A stretch of 64,000 nucleotides of DNA from contig CM076960.1 in assembly GCA_039566865.1 (NCBI GenBank), positions 19,140,501-19,204,500 on the forward strand, read 5' to 3'. The translations under genes were made by a program, and so were the position numbers. Position 1 is the first letter of the stretch; each line of letters begins with the position of its first letter. Below, one piece after another: positions 11,401 through 22,400 of this stretch. Source of the DNA: Aurelia coerulea. Lineage: Eukaryota > Cnidaria > Scyphozoa > Semaeostomeae > Ulmaridae. Below the pieces are notes generated by a model. The model was not told the origin of the DNA. It searched no databases and saw only the letters and a list, made by a program, of their open reading frames with translations.

Positions 11401-14400
11401 TTTATCTGTTGACACAAACCCGCACCAAGCTATCACGGTATGAAGTTCTTAAGGTTACTGTAACTGTTCAGACGACAAATTTTCGATTTTTCGTTTTTGT
11501 CATAATCTGATGGTACAAGTATTTGAGGAATGTTTAAGCCAACTCATTTCCAGAAATAGTCACAATTACTTATAAATTTGAGCATTTTAAAAGGAGCAAT
11601 CATGTTTCTCAAAAATTGCGGGAATATACATTAGGGGATTAAATTAAACTCACTTGACCTTGCAGCTATGTTCGTGACATCCCGTGCTGCTATGTTATTG
11701 ATATAATGCTTTACCAATACCGCGTTTAAGCCTTATTGCTTGACCGTTCATGCATAATCGTATTTCCCGCAATTTTTGCTTCATTTTGATAAAAGCCTGA
11801 TTGCTCGATACAGGATTCCGGAGTACTGGTGGGTAATAAAAAATCTTTGTGTACCCACCAGGCCAATCGAATCGCTTGAAACTTGGCACACAGGGTCACA
11901 AAGCATATAACTACGAAACCGTGTCAGTGATTTGTGATAGATCCAATGGTCCGATTTTTACAAGGGTCTGAAAGTTAAAAAAGACATTTAAGAAATTTGC
12001 ATTTATTTAAAATGATATCATTTCAAGAAAATACCTTTTATCAAAAATTCGTGACACGGTTTTGCAGTTCAGGGCCTTAAGTCTTCGGTAAATAGATAGT
12101 CGTGGTCCAACGATTATCATTGGGGTACACAAAGATTTTTTCGCAAGGGTGGTCGATTTTGCCTTAAATCTAGAATAAATCATTTGTGATTTTATTGAAT
12201 CAACTGAATATATTTTTATGATATTCTTCGTTTAATTCTGCATCGAATGATGCATAAGTTTGTTTGGTATATTTTGACGAACGGCCGTGGTAAACGGAGT
12301 TTCTTAATCGCTGCCTGAACGGTTACAGTAACCTTAACTTCATAGATAAACAAGTAAATGAGGTAAATGAAGGTAGGCATAACTAAGCAAATTAGTAAAT
12401 GAAGGTAGATATAAGCTAAGCACTTTGATATGAATGGAACTAAGTGCAAGGTTTCAAGCATAATCTCTTCTGACTGAAATCTTAGAAAGTCTCAAAAAAA
12501 TTTGAAAATTTCAAAAATCTCAAAAAGTTTTAGAAATCTTAAAGAATCTATGATATCTTTGAAAATCTCTCAAAAACATCAAAAAACTTTGAAAAATCTA
12601 AAGAGACCCTTAAAATCCCAATATCTTGTTCGCTATTTGTGGAGTAATTTGCCTCTCAAGAAATATAACATTGCAAATTTGATATTTCTTTGATTGGCTA
12701 TACCCTGGGTACCAGACTCTGTAACATAAAAAACGGAGAAAAAATAAAATAATAAGTTTAAATAATAATAATAATAATAATAATGGCAACCAATTCTCCA
12801 TTCCGGAGCAGTTACAAGCTACAACACATGGGTATTGCACCAGTAACACAGGTTTTTTTGGGTGTTTTTCTTTTTCCTATTTATGATAAAAACATCCCAA
12901 CCATTTTAAAAATCTTTCCGAGTTTTGTTGGGTCACTTTTCAGTAAATAATTTGTGTTCAAAGATCTTTCTTTAAAGTTTTGGCACTGAAATAAGTGTTC
13001 AATGGTTTCTTCTTGAGCTCCACACCTTCTGCATAAGGCATTTTCATGTTTTCCCTTATAGTTAGCTTTTAAGTCAGTCATGTTTAGTTTCAAAGACAAT
13101 AGGTTTGCTGCATGTTTATGATTAATGTATTCTTTTTTCCCAAAGCAATTATTTTTTAGTAATCTTAATTTTGTTTTGTTACATTCCTTCATATCTCTTT
13201 GTATTATCGAAGTTATTCTATTTACTATCATATTTTTCCATTCTTTGCTTGTCAGCTTGCCTATTTGTTCCTCTGAGATATCTATGTTTAGTTCTTTTAA
13301 ATCATTTTTTGTTTCTGAGTCAGCATTTATCTAGATTTAGACGTTTTTGCTCCTCATAAACCTTTTTCGTTAGTCGACTGTCTTTCATAGGATTTTCGCA
13401 AAAAGGAACACCATAGGATTAAAGGCAGAAACACCGCAATACAGCAATACAACAATACAACAATAAAACAACAGCAAATGGTTGAATAGATTTTATGCCA
13501 ATATTTCGGCCTGCCATGCAGGACTTCTTCAGGGCTGTAAAATAAAATCTCCGTGTTTTATGATAGAGAGTCTGGTATCCAGGGTAGATTGGCTCATGCT
13601 ATTTTTTTAATTGTTTATCGAATTACACCGGCAGCAAAGACAATACAGCCACATCTTTACGATAATGGATGAATGTATGATGACAATCTTCGTTTGTGAA
13701 ATTCTGATGAAATGGTATCATGGCTTCATCAAGTTTTGGACCCAGGGATGGAACATTTTCGACTTCTGTATTGTGGCCTCTTTGCTGTTTGGTCCATGTG
13801 AGTAAAAAACTTTTTATTCCACTTCGTTCGCAAAACCCTGTTTATTCAACTGCCAACTGACAACAAAATACGTTTGTCTGGGAAAATCCTACAAGGGTAA
13901 ACTAGGTTACATTTTTGGGCCGACAGTCAAAATTATTTTTAAGTATCATAATCATTCGATGTTACCATAAATTCATTTGCATCAAAATTAATCGTACCAT
14001 TAAAGCTTTACCTAAAAGCTGCCCCCACATATGGGCCGCACCCCTTATAACTGAGACAAGTATGGGGGAAAGAGGGGCTTACATGGGGTTTTACGGTATT
14101 TGGAAAGCCTACTCTGAGTCAGAAGAAGCCTTTGGTTTCATCCTTGTCTTCCTCATTACGAGTATAAAGTTCCTTTTCAGTGTTCCTTGATAAAGGTACA
14201 GGAAGCCGTGGAGTGTTGAGAATTCTACGAGTGTTGCGTGCTTTCAGAAGTTTGCGAAGGTAAATTTACTCTTCTTTTCTGAATTCGCATTATTCGTACA
14301 GTTTTACCATAGTCATATAGTTTTACAGACTCTAGTAGCATGTACTGCATAGTATGAGTAGTCCTCCCATAAGAGTAAACTAGCTAACTAGTGAATAGAT

Positions 14401-17400
14401 CTACCTGGCATCTTCGCAAACGTTTGAACCAAATCGTGTAAAATTTCGTTGATCTCTTCTGTGAAATAAATATTTTGCCATAATTCTAGAGAGAGCATTT
14501 AGGATGTCATCATTTCTTCTCCGTTGTTCTCCGACACATTTAGATGAGGTTTGCAGTTCTAGTTTTCCCGTCCTGTGGATGGGACTTAAATAAAGGAAAC
14601 CCATGCCTGCATGACCATGCACTACCTAGATAGTAGGCCTAAATTGGTTGTAATTTGTAATATAGCAAGGTGTCTTTTTAACCTGCTTGAAAAAAGGATG
14701 ATGTTGATGATGATAATAATGATGATAGCTGTTTTATTTTAATTCAGTTCTAGTTGTTATAAACAGTACTGTTTTGTTCCGTAGTGTGAGTTCATTGCCA
14801 GGATTGCAAGTGGTAGTTCAGACAATATTACATTCAGTCCCAGGTCAGTGTTTTGTATTCGTATTCAGGTTATAGTATAGTGATACGAGTGAGAAGAACA
14901 ATTTTAACGTCTTTTAGGCCAAGATTTCTCAAAGTTGCATGGGTATACACCGTTCCCATTACTGCATGAGAGGCAGAGGTTCCATTAACAATAACAAAAG
15001 TTGATAATTTTCCGTAAGCATTGCTCTGCATACACCTCTTCAAGGGCAGCAATTTAGGCAGGGTTATGAATGTTTTAACGCTCTGTATATAGTCGTATTG
15101 TAATACGTCTTCTGTGATATTTTAATATGCTGGATCATTGTTAATAGCTAAAAGGTTGTATAGTGCAGAAGTATATGGTAATTATGATGGGTATGATGTT
15201 ATCAAATTACAGATATGGCAAATATCGTGATGTTATTGGTTATCATAATGTTGGTCTTCTCTGTCATTGGAATAACATTATTCAGAGATATCGTACCTAA
15301 ACATTTTGGAGATCTTTCTCTCGGTATCCTTTTCAAGTGATCTTAGTTTTTATGCTCGATTGTTGATTGTTGATGGACTGATTAGGTCCATTGATCGAGA
15401 ATGGTTAGAGTGATCGATCAGATGGTTCATCATCTTTCTCTTGGTGTCCCTTTTTTACTTGTAAAAATATGTTTTGATTGCTTAAGATACGAGACATTTT
15501 GAAAAGAAATAAACCTAAAGGTGTTGAATGAGTTGTGGCGCAGTTGTGTAGCTCTTTCTATGCAGCCAGAGCAGTCAGGTACAACCACATCACCTGAGCA
15601 ATCAAGAGATGCTGGAATCGATGAAATCTTCTTTACTTCTGCAATCCCAGCAGCCTTTGGCGCTAAAAACTGCAACCTGATATTAATCTAAAGTTTTGCT
15701 TGATTGCTTGGCGGGGCCGTTATTTGCCTAGACTTGCCCCAAGTCTATGTCTTCAAAACAATTGCAAAAGGGCTTTCAGTGACCCTTATTACAGTTGACC
15801 AAATAGACTTTTGGTAAGTCTATTTTGTTCCTCGTCTCTATCTGTTCTTCCAACAACTTATTAATAACTTCTCCTGTTCAAAAATTGCCACAATCTCCCG
15901 ATCTCAATGATGTCCACTTCTGGATGAAGAAAATGTCCTTAACGACATTCAAAGCAATGTTTTCTCTTTTCATTTGCCTGACTCAAGATGGTTGGGTTGA
16001 AATATTCAAAGAATTCGAGGTAATATCTTGTTTAAGGATTTGTCATATGTATGTATGTGTGTATATTCCAGAGGGAAATAATTTTGGATTCTAAATTGTA
16101 ACCAAAGTATTCCCAAATATTATGTAGACCAATACTGTATTCGATCATAAGAATTCGTGTTCGAATTCATGAAGTTTGCAGGGGCTCTTGTGAATAACGT
16201 TCGTGTGAATTTGCAAGGGCACCCAGGGGGTACATAATATATTTGTCCGATGGGGATGCGCCGTTTTCAGAGTATCGTTTCGCCTTTTTTCTAGCGCCGG
16301 GTATCAAAAGAACGCAATTTTTCTTGAGCCGGTTGTCAGAACAAGTTAAAAGGGAATATTTTGTTAGATCGTATCGTTGTTCAATCCAATTTTTATGTTA
16401 TGGAATATACTCTTCACCGATTTTTTCTAGCGTCAGCTATCATTTGGAGAGAAAAGTTCTGGAGCCGGGTAAAACATTTTTGTTCGTGGGCACACCCTCG
16501 TACACATTTAGCTGTACTGTACACTGCATAATTTCGGTTTCATTTTTTCAGAAAAAAGGAGATATCAATTTTGCAGCAGGTGGCCTCTTTTTGATTCTAT
16601 TCATTTCAATTGGTGCATTCATCTTCGCTAACTTAGTCGTTGCTGTTGTTGTAACAAATCTGGAGGTGGCAGTTCTTGACGTTAGGAAAGAAGAAAAGGA
16701 GAATGCGAAGGAGCATGAACTGAAAGGAATCTCTGAGATGGAAGAAAGTGATAACATCATGAAAATAGTCAGTGACAGCGAGATTCCATCATATGTTTTT
16801 AAGAAACAAGAACCACTGTTTTTGCCCGTAAGTTATTCTCCTTCCTGTAGTAAGTCTATGTAACGAACACTGAGCTTAGACTTATGACCTCGTTCGTTGT
16901 TCTTGCTCCAGGCTTTACTGAACTGAATTTGCCTTTTTGCTCAGACCAGGGAGGTGTGTAGCGTAGCTCCCTGGCTCAAACTACTGGGAGAGTAAAAAAA
17001 CAATTCGCATTTCAAAGGTCACTGCTCCCTGAATATCAAGGCAATAAAATTGGCAAGTATATGATTCAGTAGTGCACATGTTCAAATATATTTCAAAATT
17101 GCTTGACTGAATTGGCTGCTCTGTTCTGAATTTACGAAGGACTTCTCGAGAAAGCCCCTTCAAGGAAGTTTCAAACAGGCCTAAAATCACGACCAAGTTT
17201 TCTGCCTTACAGCAATGACTTTTACAGGTTTTAGCTTAGCATGTGTTATCCCTTTGGGAGGAATATTCTTCAGTTTCAATGTCAGAGCTGTTTTCGTCCC
17301 AAATTTTTACTGCCCAAAACAATTGATTTTAAAGTATTTAAACTTGAAAATCCTTCTCTGTATCTTTATACCTCAGGATTTTACAAATCTGAGCGTCGAA

Positions 17401-18756
17401 AGACTGGAGAATTATTTGCTGATCGTTTCTGCCATGGAAGACAACTATGCAGAGTATTTGAAAATTAAGGAAGAATTGTCCAAGGTGAGCCAGGAAAAAA
17501 GGTTTGTTATTGAAAATTGCTTCGACATTTTTCCTCTGAGTTTAGCATTACCTTTATTCACACAACCAACGAAAATGGAATAAATTTGTCTTAGCTTCTC
17601 ATGGAAAATTTTTTTTTTCAGTAATCTATTTCAAGTGGGCTGAAAGGATTTCTAGCTATTCAAAGCTAATTTAGGAGCACTATACATGCCGCATCCAAGC
17701 ATGGGACCCCTAGTTTAACGTCCCTTCCGAAGGACGGCGAAGTGAGTTGCGAGGTCATGCCTCTGAAAGGTCACCCACCCGGAGTTTGATCTCACTCAAC
17801 TTCAGTCACTTGACGGAAACTGTATAAGCCGCACCCCAGATTGCTTCAATGGAGCATAGATTCAAATTTGGTTCAAACATATCGAATTTAACAAGCTGTT
17901 GTGATCATTGCCAGACTTTTATTTCTTCTATTTAATTTTCAGATTTTCACAGAAGTAGTAGCTGTGAACGAACATGCTCAAAAGGAATTGCTTTTAGCAG
18001 GCGAGCAAACTCTTGGAGGTAGAAGAAAAGCTTCGTCTCTTTCTATTTCTGCAGAGGTAAGTAAATGTTGCTCTTATGCCTCAGATCCTTCCAATTAGTT
18101 TTTGGTTCAAATGATACAAAAATAAAATCTTTCAAAGAACCTTAGACTTAGTCTTTCGCCAGTCTCAAATTAGATGCATTGGCAAAAATGGTAAAAATGC
18201 CTGCGAATAACAAAAATTGAAGTTTTTTTGCGTGAGTACAGTAAATCCACCTTGTAATTAACCAACTACAGTATTACAATTTGATTAAAAATATCTTCCT
18301 ATTGCATGGGTAGCGGAAACTATGTATCCACACTGCAGTAACGTCAGAAAGAAACGTCAACTAAAGTGAAACTTTTCCAGCAGTTTAACTAATGCAGTAT
18401 GCTGTGTATGAATCTACAGTTTCCATTTAGGCCAGATTTGATTATCAAAGTCTGAACTTTCACCATGCCCGCAAAGGACCCTGGGTGTCAATGGCTCTTT
18501 AAGTACTTTTTTATAACTTTAGGATTATCTCGAGGAATATATTTATAAATGTTGTAAATTTTCTCTATTGTAGACTGGCACATTAATGTCTGGCGACATC
18601 GCATCAGGGTTGATGGCAATGGAGAGTAGCCATTTGATTTGTAGTCATGATAAAACACTTGATCAGGTGATTAATCAAAGTGCTGAATCATTTGTCCATC
18701 AAATGATGGAACGGAGGCACGAAAAACGGAGGAGATCCTCGGCCAAGCAAGACTAA
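8500..18756 (+). CDS. CATSPER4: CatSper4, pore subunit of the sperm calcium channel
   Basis: One of four pore subunits of the flagellar CatSper channel. Twelve exons: 8500-8520, 9115-9255, 10679-10993, 13635-13797, 14181-14259, 14785-14843, 15213-15323, 15955-16019, 16552-16827, 17377-17484, 17943-18056, 18574-18756. They sum to 1635 nt (544 aa) and all phases agree. S1 lies near 138-155, S2 165-190, S3 197-213, and S4 223-239 with arginine at every third residue from 227. S5 (SVPDMANI...) begins near 257. The pore reads TQDGW at 306-310 and S6 is near 328-350. LHSVPDMANI, LVFSVIG and LFICLTQDGWV match human CATSPER4 (472 aa, recalled) closely. The first two exons (54 aa) have no counterpart I know; they rest on phase and splice sites. 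The 21-nt first exon starts ATGGCTGAAAG. A transposon with 8-bp target duplication ends 48 bp before exon four. Confidence 0.93.
9381..9965. mobile_element. Foldback element with long inverted arms
   Basis: The left end, from CGGCCAGTGCTCCCTGGAT at 9381, is repeated in reverse complement at the right end (ATCCATCCAGGGAGCAGTGGCC to 9965, read around GGGAGCAGTGGCC). Further matching inward includes the TGGTGGACAT / ATGTCCACCA pair. The arms are about 280 bp each. It lies in intron 2 of CATSPER4. A single arm of the same family lies at about 17015-17265. No coding capacity is seen. Confidence 0.7.
10067..10591. mobile_element. Long-TIR element, copy 1, with 9-bp target duplication
   Basis: Ends read AGCATAG...CTATGCT with inverted arms of over 100 bp. 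The flanks are the exact 9-bp duplicates CCCTGTGTA (10058-10066 and 10592-10600). Long TIRs plus 9-bp duplication are typical of Mutator-like elements. There is no transposase inside, so this is a non-autonomous copy. It lies in CATSPER4 intron 2, 87 bp before exon 3. Confidence 0.85.
12700..13586. mobile_element. TIR element (about 0.9 kb) carrying a reverse-transcriptase remnant
   Basis: Terminal inverted repeats of roughly 45 bp (ACCCTGGGTACCAGACTCT at the left, AGAGTCTGGTATCCAGGGT at the right) are bordered by GATTGGCT at 12692-12699 and 13587-13594, an 8-bp target duplication. Inside are an AAT microsatellite (about 12764-12783), a minus-strand RT fragment, a CAATA-rich stretch near 13437-13480, and the motif CAATATTTCGG...CTTCTTCAGG seen near ends of some retroelements. 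It lies in CATSPER4 intron 3, ending 48 bp before exon 4. TIRs with an 8-bp duplication suggest a hAT-like cut-and-paste origin, but the ends are not the usual CAGGG form, so the class is open. Confidence 0.65.
12881..13231 (-). pseudogene. C-terminal fragment of a retroelement reverse transcriptase
   Basis: An open frame of about 116 residues contains ALCRRCGAQEETIEHLFQC, the Cys-Cys-His-Cys finger found after the RT domain of many non-LTR elements. The palm motifs of an RT are absent, so only the tail survives. It lies inside the TIR element at 12700-13586 and opposite to CATSPER4. Confidence 0.65.
13995..14099. mobile_element. Possible small MITE related to the TACCGTAAAA family
   Basis: The left end reads TACCATTAAAG and the right end GGGGTTTTACGGTA, with CCCC-rich inner sequence resembling the element at 40036-40416. 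The ends match imperfectly. It lies in a CATSPER4 intron, 81 bp before exon 5. Confidence 0.35.
17015..17265. mobile_element. Single arm of the foldback family seen at 9381-9965
   Basis: The sequence from CACTGCTCCCTGAATATCAAGG through CAGCAATGACTTTTACAG matches one arm of the 9381-9965 element at roughly 75 percent by eye, without the opposite arm. It lies in the CATSPER4 intron before exon 10. Confidence 0.55.
17620..17850 (-). mobile_element. SINE with 5S-rRNA-like head, minus-strand copy
   Basis: The reverse complement of this stretch aligns with the plus-strand copy at 63268-63510. It carries CTGAAGTTGAG...GGGTGGGTGACC, resembling the 5S rRNA internal promoter (GAAGTTAAGC, GGATGGGTGACC), then the shared body CGGAAGGGACGTTAAACTAG. 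The 5S match is weaker here than in the other copy. It lies in a CATSPER4 intron. Confidence 0.7.
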
Positions 18757-19475
18757 AGGGTACAAACTCATGTGATTGAGCGTTGTAAAATGTAAATCTG
18801 CTTGAAAATACTTTAAAGCTGCCTTTGCGACCGGCATGCTTTGTGAATATATCCGTTTGTGGTCGCTTTGTTGTCGCAAACAAAGAGATAGCATGCCACG
18901 AGCAAAGGAAGAATCTCGAAAGCCTGTCAAAATGGATGACATTTCAACAGCAAAACTGTCCAAGAGCTTCTTACCAGATTCTAGTATGCTAACTTCGTTT
19001 TCAGTTGAATATAAATAAATTTGTTGTTTCCACGTTGTTGATAAATTTAATGAACTTTCTTTGTTGCAAACTTTAGCTTATTTCTTTGCTTCTTCAAATA
19101 TTCACACAGTGTTGATCAAATGTTTAAAACAGTTAAAAGAAGAAGGACGCAAGAAGTCTGCAAATGAAAACAGTTAGAGCGCTTTGCGTGGCGGATTTTG
19201 CGCATCCGCAAATCTTAACTGGCATCGTATAGAAAACAAAATTTAGCTCTTTTGGAGCAATCTTCGACTTTGACAGTTTGCATCTATTTTCAAATCCGCT
19301 ATTTCAAAGGAAAATTTCGCTCGCAGCAGAGCCTTTCACTAAACAGCTCAAAATGATATATTTTCAATAACAACGAGCCAAAAAACACAACGATTATTAC
19401 GCAGGGAGACTTGATAGAATAGAAAACGAAACTTTCACTTCATACAATTAATTGAAACAACGTTTGATAAACCTT
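18757..19475. other. Convergent 3' spacer between CATSPER4 and PINX1
   Basis: The stop codons of the two genes are 719 bp apart and the genes face each other. AATAAA near 19012 is a candidate CATSPER4 polyadenylation signal. Nothing else is recognised. Confidence 0.6.
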
Positions 19476-22400
19476 TCATTCCTTTTTCTTCTTTTTCTTT
19501 GATTTCTTATCTAAATTTGTCAGTTCATTATTTTCTGGAATAGATTCGTTTTTCCTTTTCTTTTTACTCTTTTCATTGCATACTTGCTCCGTCTCTTTGT
19601 TTTCACGTTCCTTTTCATTGATCTCGGTTTCTTGCTGCGCATTCTTCTCTAAATCATTATTTTTATCACACTTCTTCTTTTCCTTTCTAGCTTTCCTTCC
19701 CTCGACATTTTCACTGACACTTATAACAGTACTCGCCTTAGCTTCCTCGGTTTTATCATCTGCTCGCGTCTTTTTAGATTTCTTTCTCTTTTTTGGAATC
19801 AAACCCTTCAGACCATCATTTTGCTCCAAATTTTCTTGGGTTCCTGAGATTTCATCAATAATTACCTTCTCATCATCATTAATTTTCAGCTTGTTTGACT
19901 TCTTAGTTTTCTTCGATTTCTCATCAGAAACTTTTTCCATACCAGCTTCCTGTCCTTCAACCAAATGAAGCTCATTTTTCTCATCTAAATTCTCATTTTT
20001 CTTTCGTTTTGACTTTTTAGATTTCTTCCTCGGTACATTGTCTAATTCCCTCTCTTCTCCATTACACAGTTTTTTTAAATTTTCAGCATTCACATTTTCG
20101 TCAACAGTTTCCTTTCGAGAATTGTTCTTACTTTTTTTCTCTTTAACTTCCTTTGTTCTCTCGATTTCATTGTCATTGATTTCATTGTTCTCAATTTCAG
20201 TATTTTGTTCTTTCTTTCGTTTCTTGTTTTTCTTTTCATTGACTTGCTCTATCTTCTCAATATCCGCAATTTCATCACACCCATTTTCATCATTTTTCTC
20301 GACCTTTCGCTTCTTACTCTTATTTTTCTTTGTTCCCTCCTGCGACTCATCACGTGGTATATTCTCCTCCTCCACAGCAGCAACACAAACTACATTAGCC
20401 TTATTTTCTGTGCGCTTCTTCAAAGCGGCCATCCTCTGCTCGAAATACTCCTGTAGGTTCATTTCACTTCTGACTGTGACAAAGCCATGTTCAGCTTTGT
20501 GACTGTCAACGGGACAGGACGCTGTGCTTGTATCAGATTTTTCACCTTCATCCTGAATGGGATAAAATACATCACGAATGAAAATTTTCGTAGACCAAAC
20601 TTTTAGATAAACAATGTGCCACTTCAGCGAAGAATTTCTGCTATGTCTGTCAAGCGAGCTTTGACCTGAAAAATTGGCAGCTTGAAAAACATTTACCAGA
20701 GAGGGCAACAGCCTCTAAATAAGGAAAATCAACAGGCACGTAACTAAAAATCAGACTTCTTTGTATGAGCGCGTCAAACTGATTTTCTGCTGTATATCAA
20801 AATACACGTTGTTATATATACGAAACTGGTTAACAAAAGCTAGTACTATGATAGCTAGATTTTTAAATGCTAGATTCAAAGATATATGTCGTTGAACCAT
20901 AATTCTTGAGCAAAATTAACTCTTATACTTTAAAGTTTTGAACGTAGCGAAACATCTTTCCTTCCTAATTGATGTTTTATCTGCCAAGAAACATATTTGT
21001 AGCAGTCTTGGAAATTGCATCATAATCCGTACACTCAAGGAGTACGAAACAAATTTTAAGAAATTTTTGTTATTAGAAAGCAGAGATTTTCACATGAAAT
21101 TAAGGAACTTTTAGTATTATGGTCTGATCCAAATTTCTTACGTATAAAAAACGTGCAGCTCTTAAAAAAGATCGCAAAGGATTTTAAGAGTTCGCAGCTT
21201 TTCTTTACCATTCTCCAGTCTCAGAAAAAGGAACTCAGCAGTTGAGAATTTTGATGTGAGAAATGTTTGTCAATAGAAAACTTTGAAGAAATCAATTTCA
21301 TCACGATTATCACAAATTTGTCAGGCAGAACAAGAGTTTCCAATCATGTAATTTTCAACCAGTACCTTAGTCACTGTGACAGATAAATTGAACCCTAACT
21401 GTGCTTAAAAACATACCTCACTAAGTTGTTGTGGTGTTGATGGAGTTGATTTACTTCGTTGACCAAATACACATGCGAGATCATTTTTGGACTTCAATGA
21501 CAGATCTTTGCTCTTGATGAATTTACCGTAACTGAAAATGAGTTGTTAAAGAATTGATCCAAAAAATAATTTCAAAATCGTTATTACTTTAAATACAAAA
21601 AAATGATCAAAAAAGATATGATGGAAAAATTTCATCAGTTCTAGAAAGAATTCTTTAAAGTTAACATTAATTCCTCCTTCTGAAATATCTAACAAAAATA
21701 TTGGCACTTGGCAGTATGAAGGAAAGAGCTAACAAGTTTCAAGAAATGAACAAATGTACTGCATGAGGTTTATGAAACTTACTGAATCTTCCTTTGAGAC
21801 TGTTTTACATCATTTTGAAGACTTGCTTGTTTGGACTCTTCACTTTCTGCAATGGAAATCACTCATTTATGAGGAGAATTTCCATCAAAGATCTTTCTAT
21901 AATATTTTCCTAAATTTACTGACAACTTTTCAAAAATATCATGACACATTAAACAGTGTCTGCAGGGATCAAGTGGTGGGTAGGCTGGATGCAAAATGGG
22001 TAGTGTTGATTGCTTGAAAACAGTAGACTCTGAACTGATAAATAAACATTTTCACTATCTCAAGGAATGTAGCTTGCTTGGGCATATGTAGCTAGAGGAA
22101 AACTGTGAACAACCAGTCTGAAAACACGGAACCAGCCCTAAAAATAGGAGAGGAGCCAATCACTATGGTTAAACACGCGAAATACTTGGGTGTTCAGGTT
22201 GATCAGCACTTGCTGTGGGATGAGCATATGAGCATCGTTACCAAAAAAATTTCTCGAGGAATAGGAATGCTGAAATACTCAAAAAAATACCTCCCATTAC
22301 AGACCATTCAAAGGATGTATAAGAGCCTCGTAGAGCCTTACGTAAGATATTGTTCGCCTGTTTGGGGTAACTGTGGTATTACGGCTCTTCAAAAATTGCA

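Noticed and set aside
15939..15954. Alternative upstream acceptor (TGAAG|AAAATG) for CATSPER4 exon 8
   Set aside because: It would break the reading phase; the acceptor at 15953-15954 keeps phase and gives the exact family spacing between PKHF and the pore helix.
19576..20502. Long plus-strand open frames (Phe/Ser/Leu-rich) opposite the PINX1 last exon
   Set aside because: They are antisense shadows of the Lys/Glu-rich PINX1 tail; composition mirrors it and there is no domain or splice support.
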